From Anopheles merus (lineage: Eukaryota > Arthropoda > Insecta > Diptera > Culicidae), in assembly GCF_017562075.2 (NCBI RefSeq), contig NC_054082.1, positions 37,939,942-38,003,941 on the forward strand: a stretch of 64,000 nt of DNA, written 5' to 3'. This document shows positions 1 to 13,932 of the stretch, one piece after another. The notes beneath the pieces were generated by a model. It ran no database searches, was not told the origin of the DNA, and saw nothing but the letters and a program-made list of their open reading frames with translations. The position numbers were made by a program, and so were the translations under genes. The stretch's first letter is position 1. Every line of letters starts with the position of its first letter.

Positions 1-1225
1 CGCGTGAAAGCCGGATGGCGATCCCTTTTGGCGAGCGTTTGTCAAAATTACGATGACGGCGTAAAAGGTCCGCAGGGCATGGGTTAGGTCGGCCGTTGCG
101 TTCGGGAAGTGATTAGCTGCACAAGTTTTTCGCATTAATTGCCTAATGAAGCAGCAGTGTTGGAAGAATCGGGTCAAGACGCCCACTTGGATGGGCGAGA
201 GAATTGTTTTGATTTCTTAAAGGAAAAACAGAACCCTCTGGTGCTGGTTTATTAAAGCCGAAACGAGATAAAACGCTTCTATTTTAGTTTTAAAATGCAT
301 GCATCCTTCTGAAAAAAATGTTTAAGCAATTAATTTGATGTCGCTTTAAAGTCATTAAAAGAACAGCTTAAAGATACAAAAACACGATATTGCTTCCATT
401 TATGTTTTTTTTTATAATTATGTATACACATTGTTTGCTATGGAAATAAAGCATTTATTAATAAACAAGCTAAAATAGTATAATATAACAAATATAAAAG
501 GGCAGAATAAGGTAAAGAATATGGCAGATGGTTGCTTAACGTTTTCTAAGAACAAAATGAAAGGTTAAATAAGATGAGTCGTTATTATTTCGTGAAAAAA
601 TGCAATACACTTTGCTGAAGTAAATTTTTGATAATGGTATTATCAGCAATAATTATGATTTTCAATCCACTTTCTTAAGAACCACAAATAATTGTTAATC
701 GATCTTGTCTCCAAATGTATCCTTTTAATTGTTTGAATCGTTAGGGTTTGAATCTTTACATGACAAAGTGGACGCCACAGCTGGTTTGGAACAGTTAAGG
801 ACTCGTACTACTTGTACTTGTACAGGCCATTTGTTCGAACACTTATAAGTAGAATAACAAGATGTTCATTCTCCATCTCTTAGGCCCATATGGCTATATT
901 ACTGGACACCCGTGTATTAAATATGGCTTTTATGTTGTTGTTTTATGACTAACTTTAAACATCACATATCAAACCGTGCTTTTCACAATCTTCACTGTTC
1001 GTAAACATACTATATTACCTATACTTACCCAGATGCGATGCATTCGATCTGAATTTATTACCGAACCATGAGTTTGAGTAAATATTTTCCTTTCCATCCA
1101 GGGCAACAGGTACGGCAGCGGTAGATCTTTAATCAAATTTGCTCATAACCGTGTTGGTGTGTTGTTCTTGGGCTCGTAGTTTTCCGGTTCGCCCAGCGCT
1201 CGAGCCCTTTCGACCAAACAAACAC

Positions 1226-1242
1226 GGGGGGGGGGGGGGGGG
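1226..1242 (+). repeat. G17 homopolymer
   Basis: Seventeen consecutive guanines sit between GC-rich flanks. Such a run can form a G-quadruplex and is prone to length error in sequencing. No gene is adjacent. Confidence 0.95.
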
Positions 1243-2039
1243 TCTGTAAAGCAAACCCCGAGTCCAAGCCCGGTGGCCATTTCTTCTCATCGCAGCGCAC
1301 CGGGACCGGGGCTTAGCTGCGCGGCCGGTGTGCGTTGCGGACGAGGGAAGTTTATTTGAAAGTATCTTTCCTAACCTTTTCCTAAGAGCCTAACCTAATA
1401 AAAATAAACACACTGTGCTTCGAATGAACAAGGTCATGCGATTGGGGGCCGAAACCCTGCCCAGCCCGTTGGCGGGTGCAATAAAACCGAGCACCCTGAT
1501 ACTACGCCAACGGACCGGGATGGGTAGTAGGGCGTACGATCTTCTGCACGCTTCCTACGCACGCAGTGGGGAGGATTCATTTTTTGTTGTTGTTCTTGTT
1601 GTTGGTGTGGGAGCCTTGCCCACAAACGAGGACACATCAACCAGAACCAACCGCGTCCAGTGTGCGTCCTGCTCTATCGTTCTTTCGGCTTCGGCTTTCT
1701 CTTCAACCGCCCACCCTCCGGCTTGAACGACGGTTGGAAACGTTCCGTATTCAATTATTCATAATGCTGTGCTGTACACATTCAATCCTTGAGTTTCCGG
1801 GAAGGGACCGTGGATGCGGTACCGACCTGGAGTGCCGGAGAGGAAGAAGAAAAAAATCATTACCGAGCCTCGAACCACCATCATGGCTCCGGCTTTTGCC
1901 ACTGCTTTGGCCACATTTCCCAGCCTGCCCGCATTCCCCCAAAGGATTGTCATCAGTTCCGAGCCGGGGCAAACGAAGAAAATCAATTTCCGAGAATTAC
2001 GGCGCTACCGGGCCGACCCAGTTGGTAGTCTTTCGTGTT

Positions 2040-2063
2040 TTTCTTCTTCTTCTTCTTCTTCTG
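2040..2063 (+). repeat. (TTC)n microsatellite
   Basis: About eight TTC units in a mildly GC-rich non-coding context. On the opposite strand it reads GAA, the same triplet as the SINE tails at 44 kb, but no SINE body is seen next to it. Confidence 0.9.
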
Positions 2064-3992
2064 CTTCATTTTGGGTTCCAGATTCCAGGGAAGGGGTGAG
2101 GCCAGGGCCAACTCTTCCTTCATTACGCTTTAATGAGCGAAACGGTGCTTGAGATGAATGGGCAAAGGAAGGAGAACCGTTCGTCTAGGATCCGGTTCGG
2201 GCTTCGGAAAATGAACTCTGGGATTCTGGCTCTCTCCAGGCTGAGCAACCCGTCCCGTCCTAACCGTGTGAAGGACGCACGGTGTAAGTTATGTGCGGGA
2301 AATAGCCATACATTCGGCCACGGTTCGGCTGTGCCAAGCGGACGGACTGTACACGAGGTGGTGTTACAGGTTTAGCAGCAGAATTGCAATCCGCTTTCGG
2401 GGCGGGCGGATTGGCACATGTCAGCGCTTTTGCGGCTTTCGATGAAGATCGTTACAATTCGGGCGGCGTGTGCCGAACTTGTTTTCCTTTTCTGACAATT
2501 CAATCGCGCACAACAGCACACAGTTCGACGGGAACGATGCAACACGTTTTGTCCGGGCGCGGTGGATTGGTTGGGCGGATCGGCGGAGCAGTGGCGGATG
2601 AACGGACACTCGCAGCGTGAGCGTGAATTAGAATCACAAAAGACCGCGCCGGTAACATAATTAACATCCAGTTTGTTCATGAATAAGAAACAATTCGCTG
2701 CCAGCGAAGTGTCGCCCTTAGAAAGCTAATGAAATTGATCAAAGCACCACCGGGAAATGTGCTAGCGCGCGATGGAATTGTTTAATTACTAAATAGCTGA
2801 AGCGCGCAAGACGAGAATGCATTGCAATTCTCAAGACTTTTTTTTATTTTCTAAAAGAACATTCTAGTGCTATGGTATGATTGTGAAGCGGACGGATTTA
2901 TTTTTATGTTTAACCTGTTTTGTGTACTCTTTTTGGTTACATTTGAAGTACACAAGTACACAGCCACTGGAATTTAAGTTTTGAATTAGAATATTGTCAC
3001 AAATGTTTAATTTCAACGAGATATTGTGACCTCTGGGCAGCACAATCATTGAAATTATGATCTATCATGCAAAGGGAAAAATGTAAAAAAGCATTCAGAT
3101 GTCATTACTCAACAGCTTTCATCTACCCGTACCTTTTCATGAAAGTGCAAATGATGAATAGTTACCATCAGATTAACGATCATTTAATAAATGCCCATCT
3201 AAAACTCTCATCCCCGCCTACCATCAGCTCCCTTTTAAGCTTAACGATTTAGCCATCTTAGCGATGGTGATTAAAAGCTCGCGATCAGCACGTGTTGCAC
3301 GTTCAAAGCACGCTATCGGTCAAGCGGAACGGCTGACAGCACCGTGTCGCTCCGTTCCCACGGGCCACGGGCCTACCAGCCGAGAGACAGATCAATCATT
3401 TGTACATCCCCCTTCTCGCAAGCGCGAAGCCTGAGACGAACGAGCGAAGGAAGGAAGGCAACGAAAAAGGATGGTCACGTTGATGGTTTCCGTGAATTCG
3501 CCAAGACGCCTTGGTGCGATTGTGCGCTGAGGAGGCTGCTTCAACGCGTTACCAGATGAAATGGATACGTTTCGGCGACGAGTGGCGGCTGGTCGGCGTC
3601 ATGAATACCTAATCAGCAGAAGGCAATCGGTGAACTGCGAACAGAAACTTCAACGAGGTGATGTCAATCGTCAAAGCAGAGAGCGCGCGCGAGCGAGCAA
3701 AGGAGATCAAATACAAGCAAACAAGTGAAAGAAGTGGATCGAACACCGAAAAAACCGCAAGCCAAATGTCAGCCAAAGCATTGGGTGGATCGGACCGCGT
3801 GGAAAACTCAATTTCCACTCGTTTACATCGAAAAGATAACATCTTTTTCCCATCGTTCTCTTCCTCTCGATCCACGGTCTCGACGCTTCGGATATCTGCG
3901 ATATTGGCCTTGGAAACGTCTTTAGAATTCTATTCATGGTTTTGATTCGTTAATTTGCCCTCAGAAGAATTCGTTTCGTGTGCGATTTTTTA

Positions 3993-3993
3993 T

Positions 3994-4024
<31 letters not shown>

Positions 4025-4032
4025 ATCTCTCT
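3993..4032 (+). repeat. (CT)n microsatellite
   Basis: A CT array, perfect for about 25 nt and then interrupted by A (ctatctctatctctct). No coding context. Confidence 0.9.
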
Positions 4033-6002
4033 TTCGCTCTTGCCATTCATTCGTCTACACTCGCGGTTTTCCCCCCATCTTAGCGTGTTTGGTGTCTATA
4101 TTTTCTGTCTGTAGGAAGCATCCTCGATCAGATTAGAGAAATCGTTTGCGTTTTCTGCCGAAAAGCGCTTATTTTCATGCTCCAATCGGTGTGTTACGAT
4201 GGCATACTTCCGATTGCCAGCCGTGCGGAGTGGGAGGTTTTTCCAAGAACCGCCTTCCAGCGTGCCAAAGTTTGCCCCCGTTACCTCTGCAAAGATTGTT
4301 TACCTTTTTGCAGCTTTTCTATGCTTCAAGCTGTTAAGCCATTGAACAGGAAGCTGCAAAATAACAGGCCTGATACATGGCGAAGGAATGCTAGATACTC
4401 ACGCCCTACCCCGGGACAATGCTTAAGAACACAAAAGCACACCATAAAAGAAATCTTTCACGCTTTCCCTTCCTCCCGGCGGGGCGGTTTTGAATTTCCA
4501 GACGGCTGCCAGCCTTTCCTCGCACCACATACAACACAAACACACACACACAAAAGGGCCAATCGACGCGGTCGTCAATCGCGGTGCCATGGAAGCGAAC
4601 CATCGCTCCGAATCAAGTTTGACACAAATTTGTTAACTCACTTCCGGCGGTACTCCGCCGTGGCATCTCCGCATCGCCCTCGTCCGGGAAGCTGAGGTCG
4701 CCCCCTGCTTGCCGTATCTGACAAGCTTCACAGACTACGGCTGTCATTGTTTCCGGCTGGCATCACGTTCGAGCGTGCTAGGTGTTACGAAGACGTTCCT
4801 GGCTAAACAACCATACACACACCCAGATCCACAAAACGGTCGGATGTTAAGGCTTTGGAGGGCAAAATTCAAACGATGTGATGCTGCCTGCCAATTCGCC
4901 CTGCGATCGAAACAGCGGCAAGGCATCGGATAGGCTTTACAGCAATGGTGATACGCCAACCTCCAGGAATCTACCCCCGTCTACGTCCAGGACGATCCGG
5001 CACACGGCACACGTTGCCTGAAAAAGGTTCGTGGAATGAATTGAGCAGGCTGGAGAGTCCTCCCTTCTCCTCCTTCCACGTCGATCGGAAGCATCCACTT
5101 CACGCCTCGGGAATCGCTCGGGAGCTCGGGCGAGGATTTTTATTCACCACCTGCTTCCTTTTATGTCACAATGAGGTTCTTCGTCGGCTTCCTTTTCTCG
5201 CTAAAGATCAATCCGTTTCTACAAACAGGTGAATCCGCACGAGCGTTGCTCCCTTTGTCCCGCGTGTTTCCAATCGGTGGCTTAAAACATGCCACCAGTA
5301 CACGCCGATTGCCAAAGCCGATTGGATCGAAAATTTATTACCCCTTATTGTCGGATGGAAGCGTTTGTTGCGGGAGAGACGATGACTGCGGGACGAAGAG
5401 TGCGTACCGGGACGCTTCTGTTTGGTTTGCATTTTAGAAGGTATTAACCGTTGTGCGCGTGCCGTGTTGCCCGGCTTTACCCGGCTGCAGACTGGTGCGA
5501 ATGTTTTCCTTTTCAATCATCGGCTATTATTTATTAACAGCCGTTGCGGATGGGTGAAACATACAGGTGCCTACAAATATGGTGCTTTCAACGTGTGCGT
5601 CCGCTAGGTGAAACGGAATTTGCGTCAATAATGTAAGACTGCTTTCCTCCCCCGGGGGAAATCAATTGTGAGGCCACAGACAACTACCGCATGCTTATTT
5701 CCATTCAAAGCCTATTCTTGGATGAGATATATGTGTGTGGATATACATAGAAACTGCGAGCGAGAGGGTGCGAAGGAGAGAAAGCAAGGCGTGCCTCACA
5801 GACGCATCGGAACGGCACGGCCTCAGGTGGCTGATTTGGAAATCAAATCACCGGCCGTAAAATCGTAAAATTCAGATGATCTGGTCTGGCGTCTGTGTTG
5901 CAGGACGCCGTACCATCGGCATCAGACATCAAGCCATCGGACCATCAATCAGTCCATCAATCAATCAATTCGATCGATCGCTAGATGGATAAGCTTAAAA
6001 AG

Positions 6003-6030
6003 AGAGTGAGAGAGAGATAGAGAGAGCGAG
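6003..6030 (+). repeat. Imperfect (GA)n microsatellite
   Basis: Short GA array interrupted by T (gagatagagagagcgagaaa). It follows a cluster of catcaatcaatc and gatcgatcg simple repeats. Confidence 0.8.
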
Positions 6031-8056
6031 AAATGTATAGACCTGGGCGCTGGAGGGAAAGCAACGTGCGGTGTGCAAATGGTCATGAATGCAAGTGTTT
6101 GAATTGAAGCTCATAATCGGCTGATTATATCATTCCCGATTCGATTACGGCTACAAATCCTGCTTGCGGAAGGACTTATCGTGGTCATACGTTATGTATC
6201 ACTGTTGTATGGACTAACTCCACCACGGTGCCACGACCACGGTGGTGTCGATAGGGCAATAAAAATGCTTCACATTTGGACCTGCCGCAAACCAGGGCGC
6301 GCGGCAAGATGGCCAGATGGGCTGGTTGCGGGAAAAGTTGTTAAATGGTATGACGATGTGCACTGCCTGCCCGCTGCCCGCGGCACATTCTGCTTCGACC
6401 GAACGACATACCGCCGGTAAGCAAACATAATCCAGCAGCGTTCGGCGACAGGCGACCGATGGTGGGGCGGGCTGTATCGATACAGTATTAATTGAATCAA
6501 TTGATAACTGTAACTCTATCAACATAAATTCTGTACCATCCGCCTCCCGGTGGTCCGCTTTCGTCCCGGTGCGCCCCCGTTCCATGCTTTATGGTTTGCT
6601 TTCAAGGTTCGAATCAATGCTTCGACCGTGTGCATAAATTGTACCAAGGTATCGGTGATTAATGTGCACCACCGTACACCGAGAACGGGCGGTCTGTTCC
6701 AAGCCCTTCCCTTCTGCTACACATCCATGGATCGATGACATCGCGTTGCACAGCAAAGGAAATAGTTGCGCTTCGCCAATGCAATGCTGTGAATAATTTT
6801 TGTCCGGCCACATTCCGAGGTTGCAATGGGCAGTGGTTGGGAAGGTGCAATATTTGTTCCTCTTTATTTTTATTTATTCGTTTCACGCGCATTTCCTGCT
6901 GATGGTAAAGTGCTTGCGAGGGGGATTTTTTTCATGCAATTAAAGGTACGCTTGTTCGGGATTGTGACTGAAAAATCTGACCCTTTCCGTTATTAGCATT
7001 GATACACTGTCAGCGCCGGGGGATGGAGAACGGTTCACTATATAATCACGGGAAATTGTGAAAATATTGAGGTTAACACGAAAAATGTGCTATTATTCTT
7101 TAAATACATTTGATTAATTTTGTTCTTTTCATTTTCTTTCTAGGTAAGTGTGACAGCCATGTTCACGGTTTGAATTTCTGTGCTTCCAGGAATTGATGAC
7201 CTGGTCGAAAATTCAATGGAAATACGTTTGAGGTACTTGCATAATTGTGAACAATTGTGTTAAAGTAATTCATAAATTATAAATGGTATTAGCAATTAAA
7301 TTGTTTTGATGCCATTATTTTATTTTGTAAAATATAAAAAAATAAAATGAAACTGAAATAAATCTGAATATTTTTCCCATTTCTTCTAATTATTTCGGTG
7401 GTAAAATTTGTGTTTATTTTGCATTCTTTCATACAATTGGTATTCCGTTTTCGTTGAATCCTGTTTAATGTTCAATTACGACTTTTATAAAGAATAAAAT
7501 CATCCAAAGGTATCGATTAAAGCAATAAAAATTATTTAAAAAATGCATTCAACGTGTGTTAAAATTTTTCATCAAAATTAATTATTTTGGCTTTGATTTT
7601 AAGAAAACTGTAATTAAATTGATCGCCAGTTCTCAAACAAAATGTATGCAGTTCCCGGTGTTTATGTGTGCGCAAAATACTTCCATCATTTTACATACCA
7701 ATATAGATCATCGTTGCCCTACCATTCTCTGCAGCTGTGTCCATATGGAGACAATCGTATCGGAGGAAATGGTTGTACTTCTTGAGCCAAACAGAAAGCT
7801 CAATAGAATATTTCCCCTCAGCACTGTTCATGCAGCGGTATTGCGGGGGATGGAGCGTCCTCCCTCTGCCCGTTCGCCAAACGCAAGAATCGATTGCGCA
7901 GAACGTAACCCCAATCCAATCGAGACCATATCTCTCGGTCAAGCTTCTTTGTGACATTAATGTGCTGGTCGCAAAAGAGGATAAGGATGTTTTCCTTTCC
8001 GTTTTAGCTACTTTTCTCCCGCCATCTTAGCGTCTTTACACCATTGTTTGCCTAAG

Positions 8057-8083
8057 AGTAATAGCAGTAGTAGTTGTAGCAGC

Positions 8084-8117
<34 letters not shown>

Positions 8118-8120
8118 TTA
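8057..8120 (+). repeat. (AGT)n / (AGC)n microsatellite
   Basis: About 64 nt of AGT units, with AGC interruptions at the left end. The reverse strand reads as a poly-Leu/Gln frame, which is a repeat artefact and not a gene. Confidence 0.95.
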
Positions 8121-8825
8121 TTAGTAACTGCAACAGCAGTAGAGCATGATTTGTGTCCATACTGGAGCAAAGAAAACCGACCGAACGTAGGAAAAATGTT
8201 TTGCAGTGTTCCCGTTTACCCTTTGGGGAGATCTGCGAGTGGTCTTGTTTTTCGGTTCCGCTTTTTTCCGTACCCAAGCCTCCGGTGCATCTTCTTAAAG
8301 GTAGCTGCAAAGCAGAAATGGCAGGAAAATAAAAAAAAGCTACTCCTTTTACTTTCTCCCAGCCTTTATCCATTCTTGTTTGCTAAGTGCAGGAGAAGCG
8401 CCTAGCTTCGGGTGTTCTCGGGTTGCGCTTCGCCGGGGAAATTGAATGGGAGGATAATAATGGCTACAATCTTTCCCCACTTGAGCGCACTTTCTTCGAA
8501 CGCTCACCCATTGTCGGGCTGGGCGAACAGGAGCAGAAATGACCGAAAGGAGGAAAAGTAAGCCCGTACAAGACCCTTAAGGGAACGCTGTGTCGCACGG
8601 CAAAAGCCACCTACCCCGATTGCTCGGGTCACTTGGGGTAGCTTAGGATTGGCCAGGAAGTCGCTTTATGGAAGCCATTGCACAACGAAAAAGTGCCGTT
8701 TGGAAAAGTCAGAGGTGTTTGTTGTTTCCGGGTAGAGCCGTGACTTACGACCCGGCCTGGAGTGGCAAGCTGGTAGAACGCGCAAAGTGGAAAAGTTCCG
8801 ATACGGCAGCTCTTGTGCGAATGTG

Positions 8826-8850
8826 AGCAGCAGCAGCAGCAGCAGCAGCA
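8826..8850 (+). repeat. (CAG)n microsatellite
   Basis: About eight CAG/AGC units followed by AAGC repeats. Open frames across it on the reverse strand are only poly-Cys/Ala/Leu readings. Confidence 0.9.
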
Positions 8851-11800
8851 AGCAAGCAAACAGTCAAGCTTTTGAGAATGAGAAGAAATAACATCCCCCT
8901 AAGTGCAACACAGTCTGTGCACACGCCGAACAAAAACAGGAGATAAACTTTAGAATGGAATTTATTATTGTTCGCACCGTGAGAGCGCATTGTGTGCCTT
9001 CGCACACCAAAACGGCCTCGCCGGAACTCATTACCGCTATCGGGGTTGGTCCAATGTTCGCCAGTTCTGACGCTGCAGATGCTTTTATGAATGCTTCTTT
9101 TTTTATCCCTTGCTATGATTATGCTCGGCGCTTTGCGTTCCGGCCCTAGTGGGGCGAAAACAATATTGCACAGAATGCACCGTGTTGCATCGTGTTCCAT
9201 TAATATTACGAAACCATCCGCTCACGGCAAAGTTCCGTTAATCGGATCAAATGTGATTTGCTGTAATTTTGCACACAGTTGTCGGAAATGAAAATAGAAT
9301 TGGAAAAGTAGTAATGTATAATTGTACTCGCCAAAGGTATTTTTGGATTGATCGTATGTCTTCTTCAGCTAAATAATATGAGCACTTGTGCTAATCACTT
9401 ATTATTTACTTACTACTTATATATAAATCACATACATAAAATGCATTCCATTAACAATCCATCCAAACAATGATGGACTCTTAATAGTTTCGCGAGGCTC
9501 TAAATTGAACTTCCTTTTTCATTTCCTTGCTCAGTCGAATAAATATTTTAATCCTTGCTTTCCCTGACGAACCTGAGATGGATTTGCAGTTCATTATGAG
9601 TTCACCTTCAACTGTAGTTGCAAGCTTATCGTTATGGAAAAGTTTCACGAAGCATAAACCAAACTGTATGCAATATCAAACTTTGTTCCTAGATAAGCCA
9701 TTGTATCTGCACTCATTAATTACTGTGTAATTTCCGTAATGGCGTGCAACAAATGCTCGAGTAACTGACTACCGTAGTAAACTCGTTGAAATGGTTATTC
9801 CGAGCTTATGTTACAATAAAAAAGCTACACTTTAGAAACACATTCTCTTTGACCGTTAAGGACTCTATTAAACGTGCATTTTGATATGTTAGTTCGTTGT
9901 TATGTCGCTGTCCGAGCATATCAGCCTGCCGCCGTTTCATTATATTCTTATCATAATTTACCTGCTCATCGATCGGGTACACGAGCAAGACTTTGCTCCA
10001 AAATGATGAAAGTGATTTTCAGAAGGTCAACGTCTACCCAAAAACCCTTTATCAGGGAAGCATCGCCATCGCAATGCCAACCCACACCGGTACATGCCAG
10101 CGAAAGGCCAATACGGTACAGCATTTCATGGTAAATTTAACATGAGCGAATGCTGATTACCTACTCCTTCTTCTTACCTTGACAACGGGTGACTGGGACG
10201 GCAGGTGAGTGGTAATGAATCACGACTCTCTCTCTCTCTCCACTCTGACCGAGTGCACAACACAACTTTCCCTGTCCATCGTTCGAGGTTGACGCTGGTG
10301 GGGCGTCGTAATGACTTAGCTGGAATGGAATCCGTTAATTTACTCATAACTCAATTAATGTATTTAATACGTCGACTACACTACGGCACTATGGATGAAT
10401 GAGTTGGCAAAATGATGGGGCAGGGCGGTAACGCTTCTTAAGCAGTGGTGGAATTTTCCAAAGAACTTCCACCAAGGCTCATCAACCTTTGTCAGAAGGA
10501 AACTTTAAACGGAAAACAACTTTTCCATAAATCCTTGCGAAACGTCTACTTTAAGTTCGTGTCTCTGTACCGTACCAACTGTAGTCCCCATGCAACAGGC
10601 AAATAATGCCAATGTTTTGTGATAATCGTTTCGGAATGTCAAGATAACGTTCAGGACACTCGAACGAGAGTGCTCCTGCTGGGAATTTGTTCTTCAGTAA
10701 GCTTCAAACCCTCCACAGAACCACTATAGCAGAACCGCTCTTGGGCATCGCACACTTGAGGATCGTGCTTCAGGGACGCAACGAGATAAACGGGAAAAAG
10801 GATAAATCGAGAAATCGTTGCCGTATTGTTCCTGAGAAAGAAAAGAGCGGTTGCTGTGCTGTGTGCAGACGAGCAGAAACAGATCAAAGCGAAAAGATTA
10901 CGCAGCAAACACTCGTAAGCTTACCGCCGCTCTGAGTGATCGGTTGGGTTGGATTGATTCCCGATGGCTTGTTTCGAAATTCGATTGCCACTCGCCGTCA
11001 GGTGGAAACGCTTTTTTCACCCTTCCGCTCCTAAACTTCAGATGCATATTCAGGCTTCCGGTCTTAAGAGTGCTGTGCCGCCGAAAGGTCTGATTGGGCG
11101 GGTGGGTAGGTGTGGAACTGGTAAGCATATTGATCCCCAAAATAAGTATCTGAAGTGAACGACCGACAGTGGATTGGGATTTTTCCCAGTAAAACCGTGG
11201 CTTACCGTTGGGAAGCTTACACAGATCGTTGCCTCGATGCCTCAGGCTCGAAGGTAAGCGAATGTTACGAGATTTGATCCTGCCAAGAGATTCGTTTCGT
11301 TTTGCCAACGCTCAAAAGGCTAAGCCCTCCGGGCTGCGAAAGGGTTCCTACCGTAGGCTGTAATATGTTCGGGGCTGATGCTGCCACTGCTACTGACACT
11401 ACTGGTACTCTGCTAAGAACCCTTTTTTCGATCGGGATGGTTCTGATGTTGTGATAAGAATGTTGCAAACACCAGTTTAGCCGCCGGGGTTCGGCGATTC
11501 TTTGCTTAGGGTTTGTTGGCGCATCAAACCACGCCTGGGAATGGATTGGTTTGGCGTCGGCACGCTTCAATTGCCGGCAGCAATCGTGCTCGAATGAGCT
11601 AAACCCAGAAGAGTGGTTCGTTTTGTATATCGAACTTGAATAAAAGTGGTAACTTAACAAAGGCAAAAATAAAACAATGCTATCCTCTCCAAGATGGTTA
11701 CTGGAGCTTGAGAAAATACAACTGTGCTTGCAAATTTGAAAAAAATACAAATAAACAAACACTTATAAATACGCCATTTTTGGGGGCTGCACTCGAGCAT

Positions 11801-12483
11801 GCTCTTCTGCCGGTGCGACACGAAATCTTTACAATTCGGCGCGAAATCTTCCCTTATTCGTGCTTTTCACTCCCTTCGCGCGGTGGATGAAAATTTATTT
11901 CTCTTCCGAGTGCTGTTTATCTTACCATTACGAGCACCTTTACGACCGCCCCTGACCAGCGCTATATTGGCCCACTGCTAATGGTCCCCTTCTTCCCAGA
12001 ACTTTGCACACCACAATCACCGGCACTTTTGTTTCTAAGGGGCTCGATGTTTGTTAGAAAATGCTCCAGCCCATTCATGGCTGATGTATCTCCGCACCGT
12101 ACTAGCAGCGCTATTATAAATAATTAAACTACATTTGCCAGTTGTGCACGATACGGGTGCTGTTGGATGGGGACACACGGTCGGCCACGTTGCCCGAGTA
12201 ATTCAAGCTGCCAATCAAACGTGTTCTTTGTGATTCTCTGATCAGGGAAATTCTATCAGCCGAATGTCAAGGCTGAAATATTTCACAATATCACAACAAT
12301 CAAACACCTATTATTTTGATTGCACGCAATGTGGCGCAAATGTTGTTTTGTGAGCGAAAAGCAAAACTTTTTTTAAATGGTCAGGTTCAAGCGATCAGAA
12401 ATTAAACGTTTTGCATTTATTTTGTAACTAACCAAGGGGCACAACCGGAGGGGGGAAAAGGGATGACGAATTAGTGTCCGCTT

Positions 12484-12846
12484 TTAAATTGAACATTGAT
12501 TTATTTTCGTACATAGCAACGAAGTAGCCAAAAAGGGGGAATTTTGAAGGTTTTGAGTTTTGAAACATAATCCTATTGCTGTTGATGATTCACGCTTTCC
12601 ATTACCCTTATCGCTGCCGGGCTGGCGATCGAGCGACCTGATTGACGAGGAAATGATGCGTCCAGCCATAGTATACGGTTTAATGTGGTAAGAATTGATT
12701 TCCAATGCAATGGGCTGACTCGAATGGGCGCTCATATCGAGACACAGCTCAGCCGGGGCACATTTCATGTCCATAATACTGGTACACATTCGTTCCTCGT
12801 TTTTCATAAACGGAACGGGAAACACTTTGGCGACACGAGAACTTTT
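12484..12846 (-). other. Unidentified open frame, weak candidate terminal exon
   Basis: A minus-strand frame of about 120 codons, bounded upstream by TAG at 12847-12849 and ending in TAA at 12484. It has a fairly natural composition, including segments FPVPFMKNEERMCTS, KCAPAELCLDM and MAGRIISSSIRSLDRQPG. An AATAAA motif (12421 to 12416, minus strand) lies about 63 nt past the stop, a normal distance for a polyadenylation signal. Against it, I do not recognise the protein, no initiator or upstream exon with matching phase was found, and a second plus-strand frame is also open here. It could be the last exon of a small minus-strand gene, an old gene fragment, or chance. Confidence 0.2.
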
Positions 12847-13453
12847 CTAGTGCCGGCAGAAGTACGTAAGCTGATTAAAAATTGAACAACTGACAGACAG
12901 AATGTCTGGTGCAATAAATGTTTTATGTCGCAAGGGGAAACGAAACATGGTGTTGTCCGGCACCAACACAAACGCCCATTGGATCGTCCTCCAACGACAA
13001 TGGTGCGGGTTGAATAAAGTGTAGGAGCTATAGTTTAAGGAAGAAACAAAGCAAATGTTCCATTGCTGCTTTGGAAGTAAAGCGACTTACGAATACTATT
13101 GCATTTATTGATCGATGCAGCAGAAGAATTTAAAGGGAATTGCTTTAATTGTTTGCACATTGGTGCTTTTAAAAATGGTGCTTTTTAAAATGTCTGTTTA
13201 ACTTTTGGCTGTTTGCTGTTTTGTATGACAAATGGAGACGCCCAGTAGCTTAAAAAAAATACAAATCTATTGCTAAATGTATAAGGAACAGTGAAGTTGA
13301 AGAGGAAAAATCAAACATTTATATTCAAATTCTGATATAAACGATTGGTTTGTTGCAGCTTGATTCGATTAGAATAAAATAAGAAGTGATTGAGCTTAAA
13401 AACTATAAAATTAGAGAAAACACTTTATTTGGACCGCAGTAATGAGCATTATG

Positions 13454-13456
<3 letters not shown>

Positions 13457-13510
<54 letters not shown>

Positions 13511-13526
13511 ATCTCTCTCTCGCTCT
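13457..13526 (+). repeat. (CT)25 microsatellite
   Basis: A perfect CT run of about 50 nt, then degenerate CT to 13526. It is complementary to the GA run 377 nt downstream. Confidence 0.97.
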
Positions 13527-13879
13527 TGGTTTTTCGCACACTAAATTTCACTCTCAATACTAAAATAATGTATGTTTACATCGGTACGACATAAACGCAT
13601 AATTTAGCTGATTCTGTTTGAGCTCACTTCCATAAAAATGATGGCACCTTCTCTTCCTCACACGAACTACTGTTTTCTCATCCACGCCTACAAATGGTTA
13701 TGTGTCTGATGCTCCAAACAATATGCGTGTAACATTCTCACCAGGGATATTTGTGCACAGTTTTAAGCTGTTATTCGCTAGAATCCCTATCCGGAATGAG
13801 ACTTATAACGAGCCAGAGCGCGAGGCGCGAGGGTTTTAACGGCTGCAAATGTTGAAGCTTGCCCGAAAAACAAGTAAGA

Positions 13880-13882
<3 letters not shown>

Positions 13883-13930
<48 letters not shown>
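13883..13930 (+). repeat. (GA)24 microsatellite
   Basis: A perfect 48-nt GA run, the reverse complement of the CT run at 13457. Together they form an inverted pair with a loop of about 376 nt. Confidence 0.97.

Positions 13931-13932
<2 letters not shown>

Larger units (their letters stand above)
1..12400. other. Non-coding DNA upstream of the recognised exons
   Basis: No gene is supportable here. Because the first recognised exon begins mid-codon, this stretch is either a very long first intron of Gfrl or intergenic DNA. Many open frames exist on both strands in the GC-richer parts (1400-2700, 3300-6900, 7700-9300, 10600-12000), but none has matched splice sites or a recognisable motif. AT-rich blocks lie at about 240-1080, 2820-3250, 7060-7640 and 9280-9900. 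Visible repeats include a G17 tract, TTC, CT, GA, AGT and CAG microsatellites, and a short catcaatcaatc-like array near 5925-5970. Confidence 0.5.

Noticed and set aside
6600..6620. ggttcgaatc, considered as a tRNA B box
   Set aside because: The flanking five-base stem does not pair and no A box or acceptor stem is found upstream.
8057..8373. Minus-strand frame rich in Leu across the AGT array
   Set aside because: Openness is due to the triplet repeat.
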